DNA from: Curtobacterium sp. VKM Ac-2865
GTDB lineage: Bacteria; Actinomycetota; Actinomycetes; Actinomycetales; Microbacteriaceae
Length of the DNA stretch: 64,000 bases
Direction: 5' to 3'
Assembly: GCF_015350905.1 (NCBI RefSeq)
Contig: NZ_JADKRZ010000007.1
Coordinates: 155,343-219,342 of the forward strand
The position numbers and the translations under genes are program-made. The notes beneath the pieces are model-generated. The model ran no database searches. It was not told the origin of the DNA and saw only the letters and a program-made list of their open reading frames with translations. How positions within the stretch are numbered: the first letter of the stretch is position 1; every line of letters begins with the position of its first letter. This document shows positions 18,534-30,797 of the stretch, in pieces.

Positions 18534-19840
18534 GGTCGTCCTCCTGGTCGGGGGTCGGTCAGATGTGCGGGTCCGGTGGTGGTCGGGTCCACCGGCCGGG
18601 AGGCTCGTGGTGCGTCCCCGGCGACGGCTCGCCGGATGGTGCGTCCCAGGTCGTCGACCGCGGCCGCGCCGTCGACGAGCGCGCGGTCGTCCGGCGTCGG
18701 ACCGCCGACGAGCACGGCGCCGACGTGCGTCACCGGCAGGCCGGTGGCGTCGGCGGCACGGCGGACGACCTCGTCGACGTGGGCGGAGCGGGGGAGCCCG
18801 AGCGACCGACCGATCCGGCGGAGGGCAGCGACCCGGAGGGTGTCGAGCGCGTGGGTGCGGTCGCGGGTCCTGGCGTAGAGGCGCGCTCGGCCCTCGGTCG
18901 TCTCCGAGGCGCGCACCACGACCGGCATCGACTCGACGACGAGCGGGCCGAGCCGACGCCCGCGCCACACGCCGGCTGCGACGGCCACCGCGGCGAGCAT
19001 GCCGATCGCGCTGGGCACCCACGGGGGAGCGAGGTCGCCGAGCGAGGGCGCGGCGTCGGTGCTGCCGGCCTTCGGCACGTACCAGGACAGGTGGTCGGCG
19101 CCGCCGAGCAGGCCGAGCGCCAGCGACGCGTTCCCGGCGGTCGTGACGGTGTCGTTGCGGAGCGCCCCGGTGGTGCCGACGAGCGTCACGGTGCCGGTGG
19201 GGGTGTCGGTCCGGACGAGTCCCCAGACGCGGGCGGACCCCGTGCCGTCCGGGGCGCAGCGCGTGCCGGCCGACGCCCGCACGGTGTACCCGGAGCCGGT
19301 CGGGGTGACGGACCGGGCCGTCCGCGCCGCCGGGATCCCGCACGCCGCGGTCGAGACCGGTTCGGTGGAGTCGACGGGGCCGGCCGGTTCGGCGTCGACG
19401 CGGAAGGACTCGAGGACGCCGGGGTCGGAGGTGACGAGCACGACGTCCGACGCGGCACGGGCGATGCGTCGGGCGACACCCGCGGAGAGCACGCCGGCGG
19501 AGTCGTCCACCAGGACCGTGCCGTCGGGGTCGATCCGGTCGGCGTCCCGCACCACGTCGACGGTGGTGCCGCGCTGTTCGAGGACCCGGACGAGCGCCTT
19601 TGAGCCGCTCGCCGTCGACGACCCGGGGTCGAGCGGTGTGTCGGAGGGGCCGGACCCGCTGCCGACCGCCGCCGTGACCGCCGCGAGCAGGAGCCCGACC
19701 AGCACGATGGCGAGCCAGAAGACGACGCGGAACCGGCGGCCTCCGCGCTGGCCGTCCGGCGTCGGTGCACCTGGACCGGCGGTGGCGCGCTCGGCCGCCG
19801 CCGCCGCCGTCCGCGCCGGCGTCGTGGTGGTGGCGCTCAC
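18530..19840 (-). CDS. DUF4350 domain membrane protein
   Basis: The protein has 436 residues. An N-terminal membrane helix (about 37-60, RVVFWLAIVLVGLLLAAVTAAV) is followed by an extracytoplasmic DUF4350 region with SKALVRVLEQRGTTVDVVRD and DGTVLVDDSAG. A second helix at about 275-295 and a cytoplasmic tail complete it. This order between DUF4129 and MoxR genes is conserved in Actinobacteria. The 3' end of the gene includes a GGCCGGGAGGCTCG tract like the intergenic palindromes. Start ATG at 19838-19840 overlaps the upstream stop by ATGA. Confidence 0.88.
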
Positions 19841-20478
19841 GCGGGGACCGCCGGGACGTCCGACCTGGCCGGTCGCGCCGTGCGGAGACGGCTCTCGGTG
19901 TCGAGGACCTGGCGCGCTGCGGCCTCGTCGGTGTCGAGCCCGAGGTACCGCACGGCGTCGAACGTCGTCGCTGCCCGGTGCAGGTCGTCGCTGAACGCCG
20001 GGAACGGCCGGGACGCCCGGACCGCGATCGCGCTCGCGGTGGCTCCGGGGACGTCGGGGACCAGGTCGCGCTCACCGAGGCCGCGTGCGACGGCCCGGTA
20101 GCCCTCGAGCACGGCGGTCGACCAGTCCCCGGCGCGCAGGGCCGCGCGGGCGGCGTCGGCGATGGCGGCGGCCGAGCGCAGGTCGTCGTCGTCGAGGACC
20201 CCGCGGGCGTCGTCGGCCCGGAGCCGGGCGCGGCGTCGGGGGAGCCCACGCGAGACGACCACGAGCACGACCACCGCGACGAGCACCACGATCGCCACGA
20301 CGAGCAGCGTGCGGCTGACGCCGGCACCACCGAAGCCGTCGGGGCGGAGCGAGCCGAACCACTCCAGGACGTCCCGCGAGGCCCGGTCCCACCAGGTCAC
20401 GTGGGCACCGCTGTACTCGCCACGCTCGAGCTCCCGCTCGAGGAGCCGTCGGGCCTGTCCGGGGTCGACGCTCGTCAT
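19837..20478 (-). CDS. DUF4129 domain membrane protein
   Basis: The protein has 213 residues: a short N-terminal helix region, one strong membrane helix (about 56-78, TLLVVAIVVLVAVVVLVVVSRG), and a cytoplasmic DUF4129 domain. That domain has AAIADAARAALRAGDWSTAVLEGYRAVARGL and a C-terminal helix. In other bacteria this domain is found with transglutaminase-like and MoxR/DUF58 proteins. Its ATG overlaps the upstream stop as ATGA, so it is translationally coupled in the operon. Confidence 0.85.
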   Translation of the reverse strand: MTSVDPGQARRLLERELERGEYSGAHVTWWDRASRDVLEWFGSLRPDGFGGAGVSRTLLVVAIVVLVAVVVLVVVSRGLPRRRARLRADDARGVLDDDDLRSAAAIADAARAALRAGDWSTAVLEGYRAVARGLGERDLVPDVPGATASAIAVRASRPFPAFSDDLHRAATTFDAVRYLGLDTDEAAARQVLDTESRLRTARPARSDVPAVPA

Positions 20479-21869
20479 CCCCGCCCGTCCGGTCGTGACG
20501 GTCCCCACTGCGGCGGTTGCTGCTGTCCACCCCACTGCTGCGGCTGCTGGCCCAGCGGCGGCTGCTGACCCCACGGTGGCGGCGGCGGTCCCCACGGCTG
20601 CTGCGGCTGCTGCGGCCACGGGCGCTGCGCGACGGGCTCTGCCGGCGCGAACGGGTCCGTCGGCTGGCCGGTCTCCAGGTGCGCGGCGATGCGCTGGTCG
20701 AGGGCCTCGGTCCGGATGCGGCGGTCGATCGACAGGAAGGTGGTGACGGAAGCGCTCAGGACGTCCGTGATGCACTGCACCGCGATGGTCAGGAGACTGC
20801 CGACCACGAGCGCGACGACGGCCCCGGCCGACAGGCTCCCCGGGCGCCCGGTGGTCTGGCCGAGCGGGTCGAACACGCCCGAGAAGAGCGAGACGCCGAG
20901 GGTGAGCGGCGTGCTCGCGATGCCGGCCACGATGCTGAAGGCGAACTGCACCAGGAGCAGGATGCCGAACGTCCGCCAGAAGGCCCCGCGGGTCAGGCGC
21001 CACGACTGTGCGGCGGCGGAGAAGACCCCGCGGCCCTCGAGCGCGATCGTCGGCACCGTGAAGGCGAACCGCGTCGCGAAGAACGCCACGAGCAGCCCGA
21101 AGACGAGCCCGAGCCCCAGGAGCGCCAGGAAGAACCCGCCGATCGCGGTGTCCGTCGCGCCGAGGGCCCCGAAGAACCCGATCAGCACGACCAGGAACAC
21201 CACGCCGATCACCGCGCCGGCCGCGAGCTGCAGGAGCATCCACCACAGCACCGACAGCCGCCGGCCCTCGAGGAGCCCCCAGAGCCCGCGGAACGTGCCG
21301 CGCCGGCCGAGCACCCGCTGCCCGGTGTCGACCGCGACGGGCGCGACGAGGAACCCGCGTGCCAGGAACGCCAGGAACGGCACCCCGACCGCGAGCAGCA
21401 GGTACAGCGTGACCGAGCCGGCGGCGATCGCGTCGGCGTCCGTGCCGCCGCCCGTCCCCGTGCCGGTCTCGGTGCCGATCGCGGAGAGCATCCGCTCCTG
21501 CAGGGACCGCTGCCCGAGCGTGGTGGCGATGGTGGACGCCAGGCCGAGCACGCCGGAGAGCAGCAGGCTCCAGAGGAGCAGCACGCGCGCGTTCCGTCGG
21601 AACACCGTGAACGCGCCGGCCAGCACGTCACCGAGCCCGAGCGGGCGCAGCGGGATCACCGGGCGTGACGGCGGCGTCGGACCGGACCCGTGCCCTGGAC
21701 CCGACCCCGTCGGGGACGGTGGCGGCGTCGTGCCGTACCGGGGGCCTCCCGGCTGCGGTCCCTGCTGCCCACCGGACTGCTGCTGCCCGCCGGACTGCTG
21801 CCCACCTGGCTGCTGTCCACCGGCAGGGGCCCCGCCTGCCCCTGGTGCGTGCCATCCATCGCCGGCCAT
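20475..21869 (-). CDS. multi-pass membrane protein with Gln/Pro/Gly-rich tails (GPDPase membrane-domain-like)
   Basis: The 464-residue protein is the first gene of the MoxR operon. The N-terminal 75 residues are a GGQQ-repeat, low-complexity stretch. PLRPLGLGDVLAGAFTVFRRNARVLL then opens a domain of about six membrane segments resembling the glycerophosphodiester phosphodiesterase membrane domain. The C-terminal 60 residues are Pro/Gln/Trp-rich (WGPPPPPWGQQ). Start ATG at 21867-21869 has AGGGGG 7 nt upstream; an ATG 54 nt further up has no good ribosome site. The family name is tentative and no catalytic domain is present. Confidence 0.75.
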   Translation of the reverse strand: MAGDGWHAPGAGGAPAGGQQPGGQQSGGQQQSGGQQGPQPGGPRYGTTPPPSPTGSGPGHGSGPTPPSRPVIPLRPLGLGDVLAGAFTVFRRNARVLLLWSLLLSGVLGLASTIATTLGQRSLQERMLSAIGTETGTGTGGGTDADAIAAGSVTLYLLLAVGVPFLAFLARGFLVAPVAVDTGQRVLGRRGTFRGLWGLLEGRRLSVLWWMLLQLAAGAVIGVVFLVVLIGFFGALGATDTAIGGFFLALLGLGLVFGLLVAFFATRFAFTVPTIALEGRGVFSAAAQSWRLTRGAFWRTFGILLLVQFAFSIVAGIASTPLTLGVSLFSGVFDPLGQTTGRPGSLSAGAVVALVVGSLLTIAVQCITDVLSASVTTFLSIDRRIRTEALDQRIAAHLETGQPTDPFAPAEPVAQRPWPQQPQQPWGPPPPPWGQQPPLGQQPQQWGGQQQPPQWGPSRPDGRG

Positions 21870-22014
21870 CGGACCGCCCCCCTCACGTCGGCCGCGCAGG
21901 GAACACGCGGACCAGTCCATCATGGCGGAGAACCCGGCGTGATGGGCGCTCGGCTATCGTGAGCGGACGGTGCCTGCCCGGGCACCCCCGCACGCCACCC
22001 GGAGTCCACATCAC

Positions 22015-22689
22015 ATGACACCGCGCATCCTCGTCGTCGACGACGACCAGGCCCTCGCCGAGATGATCGGCATCGTCCTCCGCGCCGAGGGATACGAGCC
22101 CGAGTTCAGCGGCGACGGCAACGACGCCGTCGAGGCCTTCCACGCGACGAAGCCCGACCTCGTGCTCCTCGACGTCATGCTCCCGGGCATCGACGGCATC
22201 GAGGTGTGCCGCCGGATCCGCGCCGAGAGCGGCACGCCGATCATCATGCTCACCGCCAAGGGCGACACGTCCGACGTCGTCGCCGGCCTCGAGAACGGTG
22301 CCGACGACTACGTGGTCAAGCCCTTCAACCCGAAGGAGCTCGTCGCCCGGATCCGCACCCGCCTGCGGCCGACCGCGTCCGACGCGACCGTCCTGCACGT
22401 CGGCGACCTGGTCGTCGACGTCCCCGGGCACGAGGTCCGCCGCGGGGACGCCGTGATCGCGCTGACCCCGCTCGAGTTCGACCTGCTGCGCGCCCTCGCC
22501 GAGAAGCCGAACCAGGTCTTCACCCGCGAGATGCTGCTCGAACAGGTCTGGGGCTACCACTACAAGGCCGACACCCGCCTGGTCAACGTGCACGTGCAGC
22601 GACTCCGCGCGAAGATCGAGCACGACCCCGACGCGCCGCGCATCGTGACCACCGTCCGCGGCGTCGGCTACCGCGCCGGGGGAGCCTGA
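22015..22689 (+). CDS. mtrA: response regulator MtrA
   Basis: This 224-residue OmpR-family regulator has a receiver domain with the acidic pocket VVDDD, phospho-acceptor Asp53 in LVLLDVML, and Lys102 in VVKPFNP. A winged-helix domain ends in NVHVQRLRAKIEHDP and VRGVGYRAG. High similarity to actinobacterial MtrA, together with the mtrB-lpqB order, makes the call firm. MtrA controls cell division, cell-wall hydrolases and replication-linked genes in relatives. Start ATG at 22015 gives the conserved MTPRILVVDDD. TATCGT at 21955-21960 may be the -10, giving a leader of about 45 nt. Confidence 0.96.
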   Translation: MTPRILVVDDDQALAEMIGIVLRAEGYEPEFSGDGNDAVEAFHATKPDLVLLDVMLPGIDGIEVCRRIRAESGTPIIMLTAKGDTSDVVAGLENGADDYVVKPFNPKELVARIRTRLRPTASDATVLHVGDLVVDVPGHEVRRGDAVIALTPLEFDLLRALAEKPNQVFTREMLLEQVWGYHYKADTRLVNVHVQRLRAKIEHDPDAPRIVTTVRGVGYRAGGA

Positions 22690-22694
22690 GCACC

Positions 22695-24356
22695 GTGCCG
22701 AGCTCGTCCGGGCAGCCGTCCCTGTCGCGGGCGCGTCGACGGCTCCGGGCATGGGCCAGGCGGGGCTGGCGGGGCATCGCGTTCTTCTGGCGGCGTTCCC
22801 TGATGTTCCGGTCGGTGGCCATCACGGTCACCACCACCGGACTCGCCGTCGCGATCATCGGCACCGCCGTGATGCTGAGCATCTCGAGCAACGTGTACTC
22901 GCAGCGCCGCGACCAGATCGAGGCCGAGTCGGCCCGTGCCACCAACGTCGCACAGGGCATCTTCGACGCCGCCACCGCCGCCGAGGACAACAACCAGTCC
23001 GAGCTCGAGACGCTGCAGAACGAGGCGCAGCGGGCGATCCTGTCGAACACCACGAGCCCGGGCGGCACGAGCATCGCGATCGAGCGCTCGCCCCGGTCGT
23101 CCGGCCCGCAGACGCTGCAGAACCTGGCGAGCCAGGACTTCCCCGACGCCGTCATCACCGACGAGCTCCGGAGCGAGGTCGCGAAGAACACCGGCAAGCT
23201 CAGCCTGCAGGCCGTCCGGCTCGAGGACGACGGGCGCCGGCAGCCAGGGCTCGCCGTCGGGTCGACGCTGCAGATCCCGAGCGCCGGCCAGTACGAGCTG
23301 TACCTGGTCTACGACCTGTCCGACGCCCAGCAGACCCTCGACTTCGTGTCGCAGACGCTGTCGATCGGCGGTGTGGCACTCATCGTGCTCATCGCCCTCG
23401 TCACCTCGCTCGTCGTCCGGCTCGTCGTCGTGCCGATCCGCGGCGCGGCGGAGACCAGCCGGAAGATCGCGTCGGGACGGCTCGACGAGCGCATCCCGGT
23501 GCGCGGGCAGGACGACGTCGCAACCCTCGCGCGGAGCTTCAACGGGATGGCCGACGCCGTCAGCCGGCAGATCACCCAGCTCGCCGAGCTGTCCCGGGTG
23601 CAGCAGCGCTTCGTGTCCGACGTCTCCCACGAGCTGCGCACCCCGCTCACCACGATCCGCCTGGCCGGTGACGTGCTCTACGACGCACGGCACGCCTTCG
23701 AACCGGCGGTCGGGCGCTCGGCCGAGCTCCTGCACGACCAGATCGACCGCTTCGAGCTGCTCCTGTCCGACCTCCTCGAGATCTCCCGCTACGACGCACA
23801 GGCCGTCGAGCTCGAGACCGAGCCCGTCGTGCCGGCGTCGCTGACGGCCGACATCGTCGACGAGTTCCGCCCGCTCGCCGAGCGCGCCGGCGTCGAGCTC
23901 GTTCTCGCGACTCCGGGCGGCCACACCACCATGCAGCTCGACGGCCGCCGCATCCGCCGCATCCTGCGCAACCTGGTCGGCAACGCCGTCGAGCACGGGG
24001 ACGGCAAGCCCGTGCACGTGGTCGTCGACAGCGACGCCAGGACCGTGGCCGTCGCCGTGCGGGACCACGGCGTCGGGATGCCCCCGGAGGACACCGCCCG
24101 CGTGTTCGACCGGTTCTGGCGCGCGGACCCCAGCCGCAAGCGCACCATCGGCGGCACGGGCCTCGGCCTGGCGATCAGCCTCGGCGACGCGAACCTGCAC
24201 GGCGGCCGCATCGACGTGTGGTCGCGGCCGGGCGAGGGCTCCGCGTTCGTGCTCACCGTGCCGCGCACCGGGCAGGAGAGCTCGGCGACGTCGGCCATCC
24301 CGCTGCCGGAACTCGACGAACACTACGACGGCCCACGCGGAGGAGGCACCCGATGA
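22695..24356 (+). CDS. mtrB: sensor histidine kinase MtrB
   Basis: MtrB is the membrane sensor that phosphorylates MtrA. The 553-residue protein has a cytoplasmic Arg-rich start and membrane helix 1 (about 38-62). An extracytoplasmic domain follows, then helix 2 near 220-240 (GGVALIVLIALVTSLVVRL), a HAMP segment and the dimerisation helix with His312 in SDVSHELRTPL. The ATPase domain has N-box NLVGNAVEHG and G-boxes DHGVGM and GGTGLGL. The start is GTG at 22695, 5 nt after mtrA, with GGGGAG upstream. The stop overlaps lpqB by ATGA. Confidence 0.93.
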   Translation: MPSSSGQPSLSRARRRLRAWARRGWRGIAFFWRRSLMFRSVAITVTTTGLAVAIIGTAVMLSISSNVYSQRRDQIEAESARATNVAQGIFDAATAAEDNNQSELETLQNEAQRAILSNTTSPGGTSIAIERSPRSSGPQTLQNLASQDFPDAVITDELRSEVAKNTGKLSLQAVRLEDDGRRQPGLAVGSTLQIPSAGQYELYLVYDLSDAQQTLDFVSQTLSIGGVALIVLIALVTSLVVRLVVVPIRGAAETSRKIASGRLDERIPVRGQDDVATLARSFNGMADAVSRQITQLAELSRVQQRFVSDVSHELRTPLTTIRLAGDVLYDARHAFEPAVGRSAELLHDQIDRFELLLSDLLEISRYDAQAVELETEPVVPASLTADIVDEFRPLAERAGVELVLATPGGHTTMQLDGRRIRRILRNLVGNAVEHGDGKPVHVVVDSDARTVAVAVRDHGVGMPPEDTARVFDRFWRADPSRKRTIGGTGLGLAISLGDANLHGGRIDVWSRPGEGSAFVLTVPRTGQESSATSAIPLPELDEHYDGPRGGGTR

Positions 24357-26098
24357 CCAGGACGACCCCGACCACGCCCGTGGTGCCGCCCGCCCGTGGC
24401 GCCGGCAGCGCGCCCCGACGCGCGCCCCGGCGCCTGCTCGCCGTGGTGCTCGCCACCCTGACCCTCGTCGCGCTCACCGCCTGCGCCGCCATCCCCACCG
24501 GCGGTCCGGTCCGGAGCGGCCAGGACCTCAAGGACGACACCGTGTCCGGGGTGGACTACCGCCCGAGCGGCCCGGAGAAGGGCTCGGCCCAGGACACCAT
24601 CCTGCAGCAGTTCATCGAGGCCGCCACCGGCGCCCAGGACAACTACGCCATCGCCCGGCAGTTCCTCAGCAGCTCCTTCGCGCAGAAGTGGAACCCGCGC
24701 CAGAGCGTCACCGTCCGCCAGGGCGCCGGGGACGTCGACCGCACCGGCACCCGCGAGCTCACGTACACGCTCACCGCGAGCGCCACCGTCGACAGCGACG
24801 GCGAGTACACCCAGGCCGTCCGTCCGACCTCGTCCACGCTGACCTTCCAGTTCGTGAAGGAGGACGGCGAGTGGCGCATCAGCTACGCGCCGGACGGGAT
24901 CATCCTGACGCCGGTCAGCTTCGAGCAGGTGTTCCAGGCGCACGCGCTGTACTTCTACGACCCCACCTACCGCTTCCTGGTCCCCGACGAGCGCTGGTTC
25001 CTGGCCCGGTCGTCGACGAGCACCAGGATCGCGAGCGCCCTGCTCGCCGGCCCGGCCGACTGGCTCAAGGGCGCCGTGGTGTCCTCGTTCCCCGAGGGCA
25101 CGCAGCTCTCGCTGAACGCCGTCACGGTGGACAACGGCAGCGCCCAGGTGGACCTGTCGAGCGACGCGCTCCGGGCGAGCACCGTCGACAAGGTGCGGAT
25201 GCGGGAGCAGCTGGCCCGGTCGCTGTCGACGGTCGCCACCATCTCCTCCGTCACGATGACCATCGAGGGCGCCACCGTCTCGATGCCCGACTCCAGCGGC
25301 ACGAGCGCCGTGGTGGACCCGGACGTCGACCCACGACCCCTCGTCGTCGACGGCAGCTCGGTCGGCTTCGCCACGCCCGGCAGTGGCGACGTCACCCCGC
25401 TCGGCAACGGCCTCGGGACCGCGATCAGCCGGCTCGACCCGACGTCGCTGTCGCTGACCGCCTCGGGCTCGGACGCCGCCTTCAGCAACGCCGACGGGGT
25501 GTGGACGGTGAAGAACGGCAAGAAGCCCCTGCGGATCGACACGCGGGACGACCTCGTCGACCCGTCCGTGGACGACGCGGGCTTCGTGTGGGTCGCCGAG
25601 CAGTCGAACACCAGGAAGATCACGGCCTACGGCTTCGCCGGTGACACGCACGCGGTCGCGTCGACCCTGCCGGACGGCGACCTGGTCTCCTTCCAGGTGT
25701 CCCGGGACTCCACCAGGGCCCTCGCCCTCGTGGACACCGGTGCCGGCGCCGCGCTCTACGTGATGGCGGTCATCCGTGACTCGGACCGCTCGCCGACGGC
25801 GCTCGGCGCACCGGTCCGGCTGCAGGCAGCGTCCGGCGAGGCACTCGGCGCCACCTGGGTGAGCGACCTCGACGTCGCCTCGCTCGGGCAGGCGACGAGC
25901 GGTCCGAGCGTCGTCCGCGCCACCATCGGTGGGCAGTCGACCGCCCTGCAACGACCGGAGGACGACGCGACGCAGATCGTCGGTGGCAGCGCGCACTCGC
26001 TGCTCCTGCGGATGCGGGACGGGCAGGTGGTGCAGTCCACCGGCGGTGGGTGGGACCGCACCGGGATCTCGGCGTCGGTGCTCGGCGTGCAGCGCTGA
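24353..26098 (+). CDS. lpqB: lipoprotein LpqB, accessory to MtrAB
   Basis: The protein has 581 residues. A signal peptide ends in the lipobox LTAC (lipidated Cys at residue 43 by count), followed by a GerMN-type domain (GTQLSLNAVTVDNGSAQVDLS) and a C-terminal beta-propeller-like LpqB domain. LpqB works with MtrB at the membrane and influences MtrA phosphorylation in mycobacteria. The ATG overlaps the mtrB stop, with AGGAGG just upstream inside mtrB, so the three genes form one operon. Confidence 0.93.
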   Translation: MTRTTPTTPVVPPARGAGSAPRRAPRRLLAVVLATLTLVALTACAAIPTGGPVRSGQDLKDDTVSGVDYRPSGPEKGSAQDTILQQFIEAATGAQDNYAIARQFLSSSFAQKWNPRQSVTVRQGAGDVDRTGTRELTYTLTASATVDSDGEYTQAVRPTSSTLTFQFVKEDGEWRISYAPDGIILTPVSFEQVFQAHALYFYDPTYRFLVPDERWFLARSSTSTRIASALLAGPADWLKGAVVSSFPEGTQLSLNAVTVDNGSAQVDLSSDALRASTVDKVRMREQLARSLSTVATISSVTMTIEGATVSMPDSSGTSAVVDPDVDPRPLVVDGSSVGFATPGSGDVTPLGNGLGTAISRLDPTSLSLTASGSDAAFSNADGVWTVKNGKKPLRIDTRDDLVDPSVDDAGFVWVAEQSNTRKITAYGFAGDTHAVASTLPDGDLVSFQVSRDSTRALALVDTGAGAALYVMAVIRDSDRSPTALGAPVRLQAASGEALGATWVSDLDVASLGQATSGPSVVRATIGGQSTALQRPEDDATQIVGGSAHSLLLRMRDGQVVQSTGGGWDRTGISASVLGVQR

Positions 26099-26204
26099 CG
26101 GTCGCGGTCCGCTCCGTCCCTCCACAGGCGGCCCGGCCGGGAGGCTCTCCACCGCCCCCGCCGTCGGCCCCCGCCCGGCCCCCTCCCGCGGCCAGGATCG
26201 CCCC

Positions 26205-26882
26205 ATGCCCCCGGCTCCACACCCCTGGCGCGACGCACTCGCCGCCGTCGTCGCCCTGTTCCTGCCCGTCGCCTGTCTCGGGTGCGGTGCGCCGGACCGT
26301 GCCCTCTGCCGGTCCTGCCGTGCCGCACTCGCCGAACGCCCGCGCCGGGTCCGGCTCGTCGGCGGGGTGCGCCTCGACGCCGCCTTCGAGTACGAGGGCC
26401 TGGTCCGCACCCTGCTCCTCGAGCTCAAGCTCCGGGGCCGTGTGGACGTCGCGGGCCCGCTCGGCCACCGGACCGCCGCGTTGGTGCGTCGCGCGCTCGC
26501 CGAGGCACCGCCGGGCACGGTCGTCCTCCGGGTCCCACCGTCCCCGCGCGGTCGCCGTCGCCGTGGCTTCGACCCCGTGGTGCTCCTGCTGGCGCGGGGC
26601 GGTGTCCGAGGGACCGGTCGGCTGCACCGCGCCCGGGTGCCCGGACGCGGACTGCTCGGCACCCGGGGCCCCGCCGGCGCCGGCCAGAAGGAGCGCACGG
26701 CCCTCGAGCGCGTCGCCGCGACGGTCGGCACCCTCCGCGCCGACCGCGTGCAGGGCCGCGACGTCGTCCTCGTGGACGACGTCGTCACCACCGGCGTGAC
26801 CATGGCCGAGGCGGTCCGCGCCGTCCGGGCAGCCGGTGGCCGGGTGGTGCGGTGCGTGGCGACGGCGAGCGTGGAGTCGTGA
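26205..26882 (+). CDS. ComF-family phosphoribosyltransferase-like protein
   Basis: The protein has 225 residues. An N-terminal zinc-ribbon reads CLGCGAPDRALCRSC, and a type I phosphoribosyltransferase domain carries the PRPP loop VVLVDDVVTTGVTMAE. ComF is associated with DNA uptake in naturally competent bacteria; in Actinobacteria its role is uncertain. It commonly follows lpqB. The ATG at 26205 has CAGGAT with a 6-nt spacer, a weak leaderless match. Confidence 0.88.
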   Translation: MPPAPHPWRDALAAVVALFLPVACLGCGAPDRALCRSCRAALAERPRRVRLVGGVRLDAAFEYEGLVRTLLLELKLRGRVDVAGPLGHRTAALVRRALAEAPPGTVVLRVPPSPRGRRRRGFDPVVLLLARGGVRGTGRLHRARVPGRGLLGTRGPAGAGQKERTALERVAATVGTLRADRVQGRDVVLVDDVVTTGVTMAEAVRAVRAAGGRVVRCVATASVES

Positions 26883-26954
26883 CGAGGTCCTCGGGTGGAC
26901 GCCCGGTGTCCTCTGTGCATCCGGTGGGTGTCCGGCGCGACGCGCCCGCTCGCG

Positions 26955-26984
26955 GTGACACGGGTCGACCGGCGGGTCTAGCGT
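26955..26984 (+). promoter_or_regulatory. candidate hpf promoter (GTGACA, 18 nt, TAGCGT)
   Basis: GTGACA at 26955-26960 and TAGCGT at 26979-26984 are separated by 18 nt and lie about 65 nt before the hpf start. Most of the 166-bp comF-hpf gap is otherwise featureless. Confidence 0.4.
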
Positions 26985-27048
26985 CCCTGACAAGGCGCAG
27001 GAGTTCGCCGGAACCAGGTGACGCGCCGACTCAGCGATGGGAGCCGCC

Positions 27049-27768
27049 ATGGACGTGACGATCACAGGCCGGAACGTCGGGATCACCGACCGATTCCGTA
27101 CCTACGTCGAGCAGAAGTCCGACAAGATCGACGTGCTCGCTGACCGCGCGCTCGCGTTCGAGGTGCGGATCAGTCGGCACAACGAGAAGAGCGGCGGCGG
27201 TCAGGGCGAGGACCGCGTCGAGCTGACGCTCATCGGCCCAGGACCCCTCGTGCGGGCCGAGTCCGCCGCGTCGGACAAGTACGCGGCGTTCGACCTCGCC
27301 TTCGCCCGGATCATGGAGCGCCTGCGCCGGGCCCGTGACCGCCGCAAGGTGCACCGCGGACGTCACCGCCCCACCTCCGTCGCCGAAGCGGCCGGTTCCG
27401 CGTTCGACGGCATGGACGTCGTCCCCGCGGACGGCAAGCTCATCGAGGAGGTCGCCACGGGCGCGATCCCCGTGGTCACCGAGGAACGCCACGACGACGA
27501 CGAGGACGAGGTCTACTCGCCGGTCGTCATCCGCGAGAAGGTCTTCACGGCTGAACCGATGACCGTGGACGACGCGCTCTACTTCATGGAGCTCGTCGGG
27601 CACGACTTCTACCTGTTCGTCGACGCGGAGACCCGTCGTCCGAGCGTCGTCTACCGGCGCAAGGGCTGGGACTACGGCGTCATCGGGCTCGACGGCACCG
27701 ACGCCGCCGACACCGACACGGCGGCCTCCGGTGCCGCACAGACGGAGCCCGCGGCCGCGCTCGCCTGA
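27049..27768 (+). CDS. hpf: ribosome hibernation promoting factor, long form
   Basis: Long HPF binds the 30S subunit and joins 70S ribosomes into inactive 100S dimers in stationary phase. The 239-residue protein has the N-terminal S30AE domain (MDVTITGRNVGITDRFRTYV), an acidic linker and the C-terminal dimerisation domain (VVIREKVFTAEPMTVDDALYFMELVGHDFYLFVD, quoted only as a region). The start at 27049 is preferred to the ATG at 27037, because GGGAG at 27040-27044 serves it and homologues begin with MDV. It lies just upstream of secA, a common actinobacterial order. Confidence 0.93.
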   Translation: MDVTITGRNVGITDRFRTYVEQKSDKIDVLADRALAFEVRISRHNEKSGGGQGEDRVELTLIGPGPLVRAESAASDKYAAFDLAFARIMERLRRARDRRKVHRGRHRPTSVAEAAGSAFDGMDVVPADGKLIEEVATGAIPVVTEERHDDDEDEVYSPVVIREKVFTAEPMTVDDALYFMELVGHDFYLFVDAETRRPSVVYRRKGWDYGVIGLDGTDAADTDTAASGAAQTEPAAALA

Positions 27769-27789
27769 GCGACCGGGGGACCACCTGCG

Positions 27790-27821
27790 GTGTGCGCGGC
27801 CCGTCCTCGGGTCGCGCACAC
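27790..27821 (+). terminator. 14-bp hairpin after hpf
   Basis: GTGTGCGCGGCCCG (27790-27803) pairs with 27808-27821 around a TCCT loop, with one G-T wobble. It lies 22 nt past the hpf stop and before the secA promoter region, so it probably ends the hpf transcript. Confidence 0.7.
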
Positions 27822-27925
27822 CCACGTCGGACAGCGTTCTTCACAGCGCACGGCTCCGGCGGGTTGCTAGCATGACTGGCTGATCGGACGCGCCGACCGC
27901 GCGCGACGACCTGTAAGGAGTTCAC

Positions 27926-30706
<2,781 letters not shown>

Positions 30707-30722
30707 ACCCGACCACACCACC

Positions 30723-30764
30723 AGACGGGAGGCCCGGTGCCAGCTGGCACCGGGCCTCCCGTCT
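30723..30764. terminator. perfect 42-bp palindrome after secA
   Basis: The 21-bp arms 30723-30743 and 30744-30764 (AGACGGGAGGCCCGGTGCCAG and its exact complement, listed here only as family core GACGGGAGGC) have no central spacer. It lies 17 bp past secA and before the converging Rv3235-like gene, so it probably terminates both. A near-identical palindrome is at 43617-43658. Confidence 0.75.
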
Positions 30765-30797
30765 GTGGCGTGGTCCGTCCAGGAGCGACCGCGCCGG